Source: Streptomyces cinnabarinus (lineage in GTDB: Bacteria > Actinomycetota > Actinomycetes > Streptomycetales > Streptomycetaceae). Taken from it: a stretch of 64,000 nt of DNA. Below, piece after piece: positions 1 through 7,955 of the stretch. Within the stretch, counting starts at the first letter, position 1. Each line of letters starts with the position of its first letter. Made by a program: the position numbers and the translations under genes. A model generated the notes under the pieces. The model was not told the DNA's origin. It saw only the letters and a list, made by a program, of their open reading frames with translations, and made no database searches. The stretch is from contig NZ_CP114413.1 of NCBI RefSeq assembly GCF_027270315.1, positions 9,052,001 to 9,116,000 on the forward strand, read 5' to 3'.

Positions 1-187
1 GGGCCGAGCGCGTGTCCGGCACGGATCAGGCGGGGCAGACGTACGGCGAGGTCTGTGTAGTGGCAGGTGTGGAAGTCGGCGTGCACGTGGGCGAGTTCGG
101 CAGGCAACTGATCGAGGGCCGGCAGTTCGTGTCCTGGCCGATACCGAGCATCACGTCCCGCAGACGGCCGACGAGGCTGACCCACCG
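1..187 (-). pseudogene. Fragment of a helix-turn-helix (XRE-type) regulator, C-terminal part
   Basis: Read on the minus strand, two frames carry pieces typical of the regulatory half of Streptomyces XRE-type regulators. The first contains RWVSLVGRLRDVMLG and the second, nearer the window edge, contains ALDQLPAELAHVHADF followed by HTCHYTDLAVRLPRLI. The frame changes near position 135, so the copy looks frameshifted. It runs off the left edge, so its end is unseen. No helix-turn-helix is visible in the part present. The family assignment rests on resemblance only. Confidence 0.35.
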
Positions 188-663
188 GGAAGTCCTGAGC
201 CGACGATGCTGGTAACGAGATGCCAGCGCTCGCCGCGGCTGAGAGAGCAAGGAACTTCCGTCGCCGCATGGGGTCGTCGCCCTCCTCCCGCTGAGCTAGT
301 CCCGCTTTAGGCCCGGGAGGGCGCGGGTACGCGAGAGCAGGTTCGACGGAGTATCCGTGTCGGGTCTGCCCGGGGGACCAAGTCGCGGTGAGCCCGAACC
401 CCTTGGGCGGAGTATCGAGCACATCAGCGAAACGTCTGAGGACGTCGGCATCGGACAGGGGGAAAGGTCCCGCTCGTACCGGGGCAGCTGAGAGGCGGAG
501 GAGCCGGTCCGGTCACCGAGATCGACTGCTTCTGCCGCTTTCTCGACGGCAAGCGGACCAACTCTCAGTTCCCAGCGCCCATGTGACGCACACCGGGTAC
601 CTGGCCGCCGCCTACACCTCCCAGAGCGCCCTCACGCCCGCCCACCCGGAGGAGTACCTGCTG
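188..663. other. No convincing gene
   Basis: Open frames here are short and Arg/Ser-rich, as expected for antisense or non-coding high-GC DNA. A plus-strand piece ending just before 664 (GYLAAAYTSQ) could be the tail of a decayed gene lying upstream of the aminotransferase relic, but it is too short to name. Confidence 0.4.
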
Positions 664-1122
664 TGACCGTCGGCACCACCCCTCGCTCTCCTCGGCGGCT
701 TCGCCCGTCATCGACGCCCCCGGACCTCACCTTGCCTGGCCTCCGTTCGAGGAGCGCGACGTCGAGGCGGGGCACCAGCCAGCTGATTTCCACGGCGGGA
801 GATTCCTTGGCATCCTTCCTCGGCGTCCGCCATGTCGTCATCACCTGCACGAGGACGGCTGTCCTGCACTCGATGTACGCGGCTGCCGGTGTCGGACCGG
901 TGAGGAGGTGATCGTGCCGGCACTGACGCTCCACGCCACGGCCACCCCGCTCCTCCACATCGGGGCCGCCAGCCCCGCGCTCGCCGACATCGACACCCGC
1001 GGGCAGTTCGACCTCGACGACGTCGCCCGTCGCATCACCCGTCGCACGAAGGTGGTCGTCGCCGTCCACCTGTGGGGGCTGCCCGAGAACATGGACGCCC
1101 TAATGACTCGGAGTTCGTCATG
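664..1122 (+). pseudogene. Decayed DegT/DnrJ/EryC1/StrS-type PLP aminotransferase
   Basis: Members of this family are PLP enzymes that usually aminate keto-sugars or make AHBA-like precursors in antibiotic clusters. Three frames together give the N-terminal part of such a protein. They read LALLGGF then VIDAPGPHLAWPPFEERDVE (about 700-770), then LASFLGVRHVVITCTRTAVL and MYAAAGVGP (about 808-900), then EEVIVPALTLHATATPLLH and VAVHLWGLPENMDAL (from 905). At least three frameshifts separate these blocks; the last is a single-base loss at about 901 between GVGP and EEVIVP. The catalytic lysine region and the C-terminal two thirds are absent. It is a dead remnant, with no intact sugar or antibiotic cluster around it in this window. 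Confidence 0.7.
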
Positions 1123-1255
1123 AGCCCCGCACCCGCTGCGGCACTCGACCCTGCTGCGGCCGCGCCACGTTGTGGACGCATCCCACCCGTGCTGGTCCTG
1201 GCTCAGCTGATGGTGGTCCGGGGCACCATCCCTGCGACGGTGCACTGCGTGCGGA

Positions 1256-1852
1256 TCAGCGGGCGATCGAGATCGCGAAGGGCGTGAATCCGCTGGACCG
1301 AATCACGTGCGGTACGAACAGTATTGCGGCCTCCGTGGCGCGGGCGGTCTGTATCCCGCCGAGATCAGTGATCCACTCCTTGCGCCAGCCGAGGTCGATG
1401 AGCAGTTCACTAACGGTCTGCTTGGCCTGCGGGTCGTCGCCGGAGAGGAAGGCGTCGGGCGCCTGGGCAAGCGTTGCCGGTGCGGTCATCACCGGGAAGA
1501 GCATGGTGTTGAGTGTCTTGACGACGCGCGTTTCGGGGAGCGCTTCCTGGAGTTGCTCGGCGAGGCTTGAGCCGGGGTAGATCAGGTGGGCAGGCAGTCC
1601 GTCCGGTCCGTCGACGGTGGCGTTGGAGACGTCGACGAGGATCTTGTCGCTCAGCTCCTCGCGCAGGGCGACGAGCCGGTCCACCGAGCCGGCTCCAGGG
1701 GTTGCGTTGATGACGATCTGGGCTGTCCGGGCAGCGTCGGCGGCGGCGCCCGGCGCGCGGTCCGCCACGGTCACCTCATGCCCTGCCCGGGTGAGCGCTG
1801 TGGCCAGATTGCCGCCGACGCGGCCGTTTCCGAGAACTGCGATCGAAGTCAT
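1256..1852 (-). CDS. NADPH-dependent F420 reductase-like oxidoreductase
   Basis: A 198-residue protein that begins with a Rossmann dinucleotide-binding motif (IAVLGNGRVGGNLATALTRA, residues 4-23). It has the compact layout of the family that includes NADPH:F420 oxidoreductase, with a middle block RVVKTLNTMLFPVM typical of it. ATG at 1852 was chosen because GGAAGGA lies about ten bases upstream; longer in-frame extensions read through low-quality sequence. It starts 40 bases after the stop of the inositol-phosphatase-like gene and is probably co-transcribed with it. The substrate cannot be read from sequence; NADP or F420 chemistry on a small molecule is the family expectation. Confidence 0.8.
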   Translation of the reverse strand: MTSIAVLGNGRVGGNLATALTRAGHEVTVADRAPGAAADAARTAQIVINATPGAGSVDRLVALREELSDKILVDVSNATVDGPDGLPAHLIYPGSSLAEQLQEALPETRVVKTLNTMLFPVMTAPATLAQAPDAFLSGDDPQAKQTVSELLIDLGWRKEWITDLGGIQTARATEAAILFVPHVIRSSGFTPFAISIAR

Positions 1853-1892
1853 GATGATCTGTCCTTCCATACGTGCAGGTTGTGGTGCGCGG

Positions 1893-2711
1893 TCAGCGGG
1901 AGAGCGTGGCGACGGCCTCGGCGTGGACGCCGGGCGCTGCGGCCAGGAAGCTCTCGCTCTGCGGGGTCCAGGGGCGGCCCTCGACGTCGGAGATCTGTCC
2001 GCCGGCCTCGGTGACGAGCAGAGCTCCGGGCAGCAGATCCGCGCGGGCGCCGGCGAACTGCCAGAAGGCATCGATCCGGCCGGCGGCCACGTTCAGCAGG
2101 TGCAGGGTCGCGGGCACGGCGGTGCGGACGACGAGCGCGTCGAAGAGCATCGCGGTGATCGAGGAGCCGACGCGTCGCACGACCTTCTCGTCCTCGTCCG
2201 GGCGGGCCTGGCTGGTGGCCACGATGCTCAGGCCGAGGTCCGCGGCCTGGGAGACGTGCAGCGGCCGGCCGTCGAGGTGGGCTCCCGCGCCCGTGAGCGC
2301 GGTGTAGGTCTCGCCGGTCAACGGGAGGTGGATCGCGGTGAGTACCGGCTGGTTCTCACGCACGAGGGTGGCGGTCACCGCCCACTCCGGCAGGGCGTGC
2401 AGGTGGTTGACGTTGCCTTCGGCCGGATCCACGACCCACCATTCGCCGGGCGGCAGCGCCCCGCCGTCCAGCTCGTCCTCCACCCAGCCGGCGTCCGGGC
2501 GCAGCCGCGTGAGCCGGGGGCGCAGGATGTCGAGGGCCGTGTCGTCATTGGCGGCGAGCGCGCGCATCAACTCTTCGCGGGTCCGGTAGCGGACCACCTC
2601 GCCGAAGCGCTCGCGCAGCGCCGAACCGGCCGCACGCACGGCGATCACGGTCTGGCCGAGCAGGTCGGCGTCGGTGGCGGCGACGTCAGTGGTCTGAAGC
2701 GTTTCGGACAT
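1893..2711 (-). CDS. Inositol monophosphatase-family protein with altered metal motif
   Basis: A 272-residue protein with the inositol monophosphatase fold signature. The usual phosphatase motif DPxDGTxN appears as WVVDPAEGNVNHLH (residues 92-105). The first Asp (D95) is kept, but the second acidic residue is Glu and Thr is replaced by Asn. The upstream acidic pair is WVEDELDG. The late WDxAAG motif is ARADLLPG, with its Asp retained. The enzyme may still bind metal with changed specificity or may have lost activity. It is the first gene of a two-gene unit transcribed away from the LysR gene, so that regulator probably controls it. Co-location with a Rossmann oxidoreductase suggests a small-molecule pathway, not housekeeping inositol metabolism. 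Confidence 0.8.
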   Translation of the reverse strand: MSETLQTTDVAATDADLLGQTVIAVRAAGSALRERFGEVVRYRTREELMRALAANDDTALDILRPRLTRLRPDAGWVEDELDGGALPPGEWWVVDPAEGNVNHLHALPEWAVTATLVRENQPVLTAIHLPLTGETYTALTGAGAHLDGRPLHVSQAADLGLSIVATSQARPDEDEKVVRRVGSSITAMLFDALVVRTAVPATLHLLNVAAGRIDAFWQFAGARADLLPGALLVTEAGGQISDVEGRPWTPQSESFLAAAPGVHAEAVATLSR

Positions 2712-2808
2712 GGTCGAACTCCCATGTGAGGAGGGGTGATTGAGGCGGGTCGGGCCGCGCTGTGCGTTCCGTCTTGCGCTCTCACCTCGAAGGTATAGAG
2801 GCCTTCAA

Positions 2809-2829
2809 TTAACTTCAAATGCATGTTAA
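2809..2829. promoter_or_regulatory. Inverted repeat TTAAC-N11-GTTAA, probable LysR operator
   Basis: TTAAC at 2809-2813 and GTTAA at 2825-2829 form a perfect inverted repeat separated by 11 bases, matching the T-N11-A box recognised by LysR-type proteins. It sits in the divergent intergenic region between the inositol-phosphatase-like gene and the LysR gene, 20 bases before the regulator's start. It also overlaps the alternative upstream ATG at 2823, which supports the later start. Confidence 0.6.
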
Positions 2830-2849
2830 GCACGGCTAGGATTACTCAC

Positions 2850-3758
2850 ATGCAATTGGATTTGAACCTGCTCGCCGCGCTCGACGCGCTGCTGGAGGAG
2901 GGAAGCGTGGCCGGGGCGGCCGCGCGCCTGCACGTCACCGCCCCCGCGATGAGCCGGAGTCTGGGCCGCATCCGGCGCACGACCGGGGATCAGATCCTGG
3001 TGCGCACCGGCCGCACGATGACCCCGACGCCGTATGCGATCGCCGTCCGGGAACAGGTGCACGAACTACTGCACCAGGTCCAGGGGGTGCTGGCACCCAG
3101 CCGTGAACTCGATCTGGCAACGCTGGAGCGCACTTTCACTCTCCGCTGGCACGATTCCCTGGTCGCTATGGGCGGCCCCGCACTGCTCGCGGCCGTGCGC
3201 GGACAGGCGCCGGGCGTGCGATTGCGCTTCGTCGCGGAATCGAGCATCGACACCCCCGAGTTGCGGCGCGGCGAGGTCGACCTGGAGGCGAACGCCAACC
3301 GCCCGAGCGCACCGGACATCCGTGCCGAGAACGTGGGCGAGACCCGCCTCGTCATCGTCGTCAGGCAGGGACACCCCCTCACCCGCGTCAAGACCGTCAC
3401 CGCAAAGCAGTACGCCGCCGCTGAACACGTCACCGTCTCGCGACGTGGAAACCTCAGCAATGCCCTCGACGACGCCCTCGCACAACTCGGCCTCACCCGC
3501 CGCGTGGTGGCGACCGCGCCCACGGAAGCGGCCGCGCTGGAGTTCGCGCGCGGCTCCGACTTCCTGATCAGCGTCCCCGAAGCCACCACACGGTCAGCGG
3601 TCACCGACCTCGGCCTGGTCGTGCTCCCCCTCCCGCTCGAACTGCCGTCGGCACCCATATACCTGTCGTGGCATCAGCGCTACGACACCGACCACGCCCA
3701 CGCCTGGCTACGAGGGCTGGCGCGAACCGCACTGGCCACGTGCGGAACGCCGTCGTAG
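2850..3758 (+). CDS. LysR-family transcriptional regulator
   Basis: A 302-residue protein from the ATG at 2850. The N-terminal winged helix-turn-helix (LLAALDALLEEGSVAGAAAR, then HVTAPAMSRSLGRIR) is followed by the two-lobed effector-binding domain expected of a full-length LysR protein. An ATG at 2823 would add nine residues, but it lies inside the probable operator, so 2850 is preferred. The gene diverges from the inositol-phosphatase/oxidoreductase pair, the classical arrangement in which LysR proteins control the neighbouring operon and themselves. The effector is unknown. Confidence 0.9.
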   Translation: MQLDLNLLAALDALLEEGSVAGAAARLHVTAPAMSRSLGRIRRTTGDQILVRTGRTMTPTPYAIAVREQVHELLHQVQGVLAPSRELDLATLERTFTLRWHDSLVAMGGPALLAAVRGQAPGVRLRFVAESSIDTPELRRGEVDLEANANRPSAPDIRAENVGETRLVIVVRQGHPLTRVKTVTAKQYAAAEHVTVSRRGNLSNALDDALAQLGLTRRVVATAPTEAAALEFARGSDFLISVPEATTRSAVTDLGLVVLPLPLELPSAPIYLSWHQRYDTDHAHAWLRGLARTALATCGTPS

Positions 3759-4102
3759 TCGGCGACGTCCGGCCGCTTCACCGATTCGTCCACGGGACCA
3801 CCTCGATGCCGTACGGGCGGCTGCTGTGCGGACCCGCATTACACCGGCCCCCGGCAGTAGGCGTACACGACCAACCTGAACGGGGTCGCGAAGCCCTTGC
3901 CGAGAATGCAGGACACGAACGTCTTGACGGTCTCGTGGCTGCTGACGTTGAAGCAGATCGCCGCCGCGTTAGGAGACGTGCTGAGCGACCGCGCCGCTGC
4001 GGGTTAATACAGGGTTGGCGTGCTGCGGTGGCACGTTCCCCGAACCGAAGAATCAGCGGGCCAACCGACAGCACAAAGGCAGCAGGGCGGTCGGACCGCT
4101 GG
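3759..4102. other. No intact gene; possible minus-strand protein tail
   Basis: The only suggestive element is a minus-strand frame ending with TAA at 3839-3841, reading FNVSSHETVKTFVSCILGKG and then RLVVYAYCRGPV. It looks more protein-like than its surroundings but has no start or recognisable family. With the transposase relic immediately after it, this looks like decayed DNA. Confidence 0.35.
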
Positions 4103-4254
4103 CTTCGACAGGACGATCTGCAAACGCAGGAACGAGGTGGAGCGGACAATCAAGGCCTCAAGAGCTTCCGGGCTGTGGCGACGAGGGTCGACAAACGTGC
4201 CTACGTCTTCCGCGGCACCGTCACCGTTGACTCGATCCAACTTTGGCTCAGGTC
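4103..4254 (+). pseudogene. C-terminal remnant of an IS5/DDE_Tnp_1-type transposase
   Basis: Two frames together give the conserved tail of IS5-family transposases. FDRTICKRRNEVERTIK comes first (from 4103), then after a frameshift near 4150 LKSFRAVATRVDKRAYVF and GTVTVDSIQLWLR. RNEVERT contains the final catalytic Glu region, and the RAVATRxDKRAYxF block is typical of the group. Nothing upstream or downstream restores an element, and no inverted repeats were found. It is unrelated in position to the IS5-family element at 56 kb. Confidence 0.65.
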
Positions 4255-4399
4255 GCGACCCCACCGGAGAGACCTAGGAGTACGCCTTCGCCTCAACAAG
4301 CAGCTCCCCCTCGTTGCTTCGGGCGCAGGGCGCCTCGTACGACGCACACGCGTGCGCCACATCGCTTCGAGGGAGCCGGATCGCACCACCGGCCGTCGT

Positions 4400-5137
4400 T
4401 CAGGCCCGCGTGTAGCCGCCGTCGGCGAAGAGTTCGGCGCCGGTGACGAACGACGAGGCGTCCGAAGCCAGGAAGAGAGCGGCCTCGGCGATTTCCTCGG
4501 CGTCGGCCAGCCGCCCCAGTGGCACGACGGCCTCGGCGAACTGGTCGACCTCCGGCCCCGCGGCGCCCAGCAGGCCAGGAGTCCGCGTGGGTCCCGGGCT
4601 GAGCACGTTGACCCGGAATCGGCGCTCACGCGACTGCCGGGCCCAGTTGTGCACGAGGTTGCTTACTGCCGCCTTCGAGGCGCTGTAGACCTCGAGGTGC
4701 TCATTGGGCCGCACGCTGTTGCTCGAGCCGACGACCAGGATGGAGGCGTTCGCCGCCAGCAGCGGAAGCGCCTTCTGAACGGTGAACAGCGGGCCCTTGA
4801 CGTTGACGGCGAGCGTCAGGTCGACGTTCGCCTCGGTGTGGCCGCCGAGCGCGGCGTCCGCGACGATTCCCGCGTTGGCCACCAGCACGTCGATGCGTCC
4901 GGCCTCCTCGCGGACTCGCGCGTAGAGCGCGTCCAGGTCGGCCAGGACCGAGACATCGGATCGTACGCCGATGGCCGCAGGGCCCAGCTCCTTGACCGCC
5001 GCTTCGAGACGGTCGATGTCCCGGCCGGTCACGAAGACCCGTGCGCCCTCCCGGACGAAGCGGTGGGCGATGGCCAGCCCGATCCCGCTGCTCCCTCCCG
5101 TGATCACAGCCACCTTCTCCTGCAGCACGCCTGGCAT
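4400..5137 (-). CDS. Short-chain dehydrogenase/reductase (SDR)
   Basis: A 245-residue classical SDR. The cofactor-binding glycine motif is TGGSSGIG near residue 13, the structural NAG motif is LVANAG, and the catalytic block has Ser in VVGSSNS and Tyr-x-x-x-Lys in VYSASK. Start ATG 5137 gives the usual short N-terminus before the first beta strand (KVAVITGG). It probably reduces or oxidises a carbonyl or alcohol with NAD(P)H; the substrate is unknown. It diverges from the TetR gene across a perfect inverted repeat, so it is very probably that repressor's target. Confidence 0.9.
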   Translation of the reverse strand: MPGVLQEKVAVITGGSSGIGLAIAHRFVREGARVFVTGRDIDRLEAAVKELGPAAIGVRSDVSVLADLDALYARVREEAGRIDVLVANAGIVADAALGGHTEANVDLTLAVNVKGPLFTVQKALPLLAANASILVVGSSNSVRPNEHLEVYSASKAAVSNLVHNWARQSRERRFRVNVLSPGPTRTPGLLGAAGPEVDQFAEAVVPLGRLADAEEIAEAALFLASDASSFVTGAELFADGGYTRA

Positions 5138-5162
5138 GTCGAACCCCTTCAGTTGTGGAATG

Positions 5163-5195
5163 GATCGTCCATAACGTAGGCAGTAATGGACGATC
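5163..5195. promoter_or_regulatory. Perfect 10-bp inverted repeat, probable TetR operator
   Basis: GATCGTCCAT at 5163-5172 is repeated in inverse orientation (ATGGACGATC) at 5186-5195, with a 13-base spacer. It lies between the divergent SDR and TetR starts, 26 bases upstream of each. This is where a TetR-type repressor that controls both genes would bind. Confidence 0.8.
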
Positions 5196-5221
5196 GAGTC
5201 AAGAATCGATAGGCTGAGACC

Positions 5222-5863
5222 ATGGCGAGACCACGCGCATTCGACGAACGCCAAGTCCTGGAGCGGGCCCGCGAACAGTTCTGGGCCACCGGCTACGCGG
5301 GAACCCGCATGGACGACATCGCCCAGGCCACCGGCCTGGGCAAGGGCAGCCTGTACGGCGCATTCGGCGACAAGAGCAAGCTGTTCCACCGTGTGTTCGG
5401 CGACTGGTGCACCGCAGTCGTCGAGGTGGCCGAAGCGCGGCTAGAAGGTGGTCCCGACGCAGAGGCCTTGGACCGGCTGGCGGCATACGTGCATCTCATG
5501 GCGGAGAACACCGCCTCCGACACCGATCACCGCGGGTGCCTGCTGGCCAAGGGCGCCGCGGAACTGGCCCAGCACGATCCGACGGTCGCCGGACGGTCGG
5601 CCGAGACCATGACGGCACTGCTGACCCTCCTGCGGACGGAAATCAGCGCCGCCCAGCGCCACGGCGACATCGACAGCGCTGCGGATCCGGAGCGGTTGGC
5701 GGCACTGCTGCTGACGGTGGTCCGCGGAATCGAGGCGGTAGGCAAGGCCGGCCTGGACCCGGAGTCGCTGCGGAACATCGCAGACACCGCACTGGCGGTC
5801 TTGCCCATGCCCGAGGGACAGACTCGCCTCGCAACCGGGCACAGCCCGGCCCGCGAGAACTAA
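5222..5863 (+). CDS. TetR-family transcriptional repressor
   Basis: A 213-residue protein with the TetR N-terminal three-helix DNA-binding domain (MDDIAQATGLGKGSLYGAFG, about residues 30-49). An all-alpha ligand/dimer domain with a TetR_C-like GCLLAKGAAEL block follows. Size and layout are normal. It faces the SDR gene across an inverted repeat. TetR proteins of this kind usually repress a neighbouring oxidoreductase until its substrate or a toxic small molecule appears; here that is inference from position. Confidence 0.92.
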   Translation: MARPRAFDERQVLERAREQFWATGYAGTRMDDIAQATGLGKGSLYGAFGDKSKLFHRVFGDWCTAVVEVAEARLEGGPDAEALDRLAAYVHLMAENTASDTDHRGCLLAKGAAELAQHDPTVAGRSAETMTALLTLLRTEISAAQRHGDIDSAADPERLAALLLTVVRGIEAVGKAGLDPESLRNIADTALAVLPMPEGQTRLATGHSPAREN

Positions 5864-6318
5864 CATGGTGCCATCGCGGCAACATGACCCGCCGCACACA
5901 ACACCAAGGGCTGCCTAGCCCTGCGGTGCTGCCCGTCGCACAGCCAAGTGGCCCATCTTATTGATCATCTAAGGTCCCAGCCGTCAAGATCAGCGGCCCG
6001 GCCGGATCCGGTCGACTCGTGCCCGTCGCCGTGACGGGGCGTCACAGGTGTCTGGTGCAGGGAATCGCGTTTGTTCCAGGTCTGTTCTGTGCCGTGAACG
6101 CCGGTGGCCGGGATGGGTGTGCCGGTACGGTCTCGTTGCTGGATCCGGCCGTGCTCAAGGGGCTTTGGTAGTGGGCGGCGGGGAGGCGCGGTACGGAGGT
6201 GAGGGTGGGGATCACGTCCTGCTGGCGACTTCACACGGCTGGTGCCACGGCCCGAGCCAGGGCCGCGGTGGATCGACGCCTGCCGTGACTACATCATCGC
6301 CGGATGGCGTGCCCGTTT
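5864..6318. other. No gene recognised
   Basis: Frames on both strands are short and compositionally like antisense high-GC sequence. Nothing resembling a known family, an RNA gene or a clear repeat was seen. Confidence 0.4.
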
Positions 6319-6595
6319 TGGGGCGTGAACGCCGTAAGCCACACAGCCCCTGCTGTTTACGAGGAAGCCCTCACCTACGCCAAGACGCTGCCGCCGTATG
6401 TACGGTCTGACGGTCAGCAAAGCATGGATCCTGGAAGAGACGGGACGCCTTGAGGAGGCTCTCGCCCTGCTGCGGGCGGATACCGCGCTGCGGCCTCCAC
6501 CGGTGGAGATGTCCCAACAGGTGACGTTCCTTTCGCTCGCTGTCGACGCATCCCTCGGAGAGGAGGAGCCAGTTCGCCCAAGGATTGCGAACGTC
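6319..6595 (+). pseudogene. Frameshifted TPR-like fragment
   Basis: One frame reads YEEALTYAKTLPPYVRSD. The adjacent frame continues from about 6405 with VSKAWILEETGRLEEALALL. Together they resemble a tetratricopeptide-type helical repeat, with the EEAL and EETGRLEEAL spacing of TPR units, broken by one frameshift. No ATPase or start is attached. It lies downstream of the NB-ARC operon and might be the remains of another repeat protein; parentage is unknown. Confidence 0.35.
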
Positions 6596-6734
6596 GCGCC
6601 ATGCTCCCCGAACTGACCCACCAGCCCAACTTGGCGCGCCAGGACTCCAAGCGCTGCGCGACGGTGTAGGGATCGGCCACGGCTCGGCTCGCAAGCTGGG
6701 GTCTGGCTCAACACGTGGGCAAGCTCTGGCCAGG

Positions 6735-7955
6735 TTACGGATGGCGGTCGAAGTGGTAGGGGAGCCATTGTTCGAGAAATGCTGAGAATGGTGCGGCGGC
6801 GGGGCAGACACGCCGGTTAAAGCCGGACAGTGTGATCATGTGGCGGGGGAGTGTGTCTGCTCGGTTGAAGAGCGCGATCGCGATCTCATAGATGTGGCGT
6901 CGTCTTGCTGCGATGACACCGGCCCGGATGGACTCGGAGTCCAGGTCGGCGGCCCGAGCCCTTTTGCGTATAAGTTCGCCAGCGATGGCGGGAACGACGT
7001 TGTTGCACAGGACCGTGATCAGCTTGGGGTTCGGGCACAAGTCGATTCGCGCTGGCGAGCTGTAGTCGAAGCGGTCGACGAAGGCTTCGGTGAACGGCAG
7101 CAGGACTCGCGGTGTCCCGATGCCTGCTACGAGTCGTGTCAGGGGCTCTACGGAGGAGGCTGTGAGCTGCAGTTGCACGGCGAGCAGCGCGGACTGCAGT
7201 CGAGGCATGGTCACCAGTCTTGCCGCCATGTCGTATTCCTGGGCCGTGAACGGGAGTCGGCCGAGCATGTACGACGTCGCCATCTCACGGGCCTCGCCCT
7301 CCGTGAGCACTATCGATGGACTGCCGCCTGGGGAGCTGGGTGGTGTTTGCTTGGGGCCATTACTCGGCAGGTTTTCCCTTTCGGTCGCGTGGTAGAACTC
7401 GCGAAGTATGTGGGATGCAGGGACCGCGGAGTCTGGTGATGCCTGGCATGTATGGACGAGGCGGGGCCAGTCGTGCGCCAGTGTGCGCATGATCTTGCGC
7501 CAGGAATCGGCCGGGTGGGAGCCGGTCGTTGCGGTGAGCCGGTCGATGCTGCGTATGAGGTAGTCCGCTGGTGAGGAAGGGGTCACGGTCCGTCGTGCCC
7601 GTGCGCCGGCAGCTTGGCTGCTTCGGCCTGGGTCGGCTGTGAAGTACGTGTGGAGAGACGCGTGGTCGGCCGCGCCGAAGCGGACGGCGATGTCTCGGGT
7701 TCGTGTGGCTTGAGCCCAGTACGCACTGCGCAGGTCACTTGGGTCTCGGTCTAGCTGTTCAGCCGCGGAGGTGGTGAGGGGCGATGCCGCAGGGGCCAGC
7801 CCTTCCTGCATGAGCGATCGCACGAACCGGTCATTTACGTGAATCTGGTGCCGGGAAGGGCTTCGAAACCACATCTCCGATGACATCTTGGTCGTTTGGA
7901 TCTGTTCGTTGACGGACTGCAGGTAGGTGTCGAGGTCGTGGCGATCGGATGTCAT
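6735..7955 (-). CDS. Unknown protein, last gene of the NB-ARC/dioxygenase-like operon
   Basis: A 406-residue soluble protein with no signal peptide or membrane segment. I do not recognise a family. It is helix-rich, and its most conserved-looking part is the C-terminal half (TEGEAREMATSYMLGR, then CNNVVPAIAGELIRKRARAA). Its ATG overlaps the stop of the preceding gene (ATGA at 7952-7955), so the two are translationally coupled and probably form a complex or pathway. As the distal gene of a STAND-ATPase operon it could be an effector or a target-recognition partner. That is inference only. Confidence 0.75.
   Translation of the reverse strand: MTSDRHDLDTYLQSVNEQIQTTKMSSEMWFRSPSRHQIHVNDRFVRSLMQEGLAPAASPLTTSAAEQLDRDPSDLRSAYWAQATRTRDIAVRFGAADHASLHTYFTADPGRSSQAAGARARRTVTPSSPADYLIRSIDRLTATTGSHPADSWRKIMRTLAHDWPRLVHTCQASPDSAVPASHILREFYHATERENLPSNGPKQTPPSSPGGSPSIVLTEGEAREMATSYMLGRLPFTAQEYDMAARLVTMPRLQSALLAVQLQLTASSVEPLTRLVAGIGTPRVLLPFTEAFVDRFDYSSPARIDLCPNPKLITVLCNNVVPAIAGELIRKRARAADLDSESIRAGVIAARRRHIYEIAIALFNRADTLPRHMITLSGFNRRVCPAAAPFSAFLEQWLPYHFDRHP

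Noticed and set aside
1617..2729. A 370-residue plus-strand frame over the inositol-phosphatase-like gene
   Set aside because: Shadow of a recognised gene; no domain or signal, Gly/Arg/Val-rich.
3668..5179. A 503-residue plus-strand frame over the SDR gene
   Set aside because: Antisense to the SDR gene. The part from 4150 to 4254 is a real transposase remnant, but the frame as a whole is not a gene.
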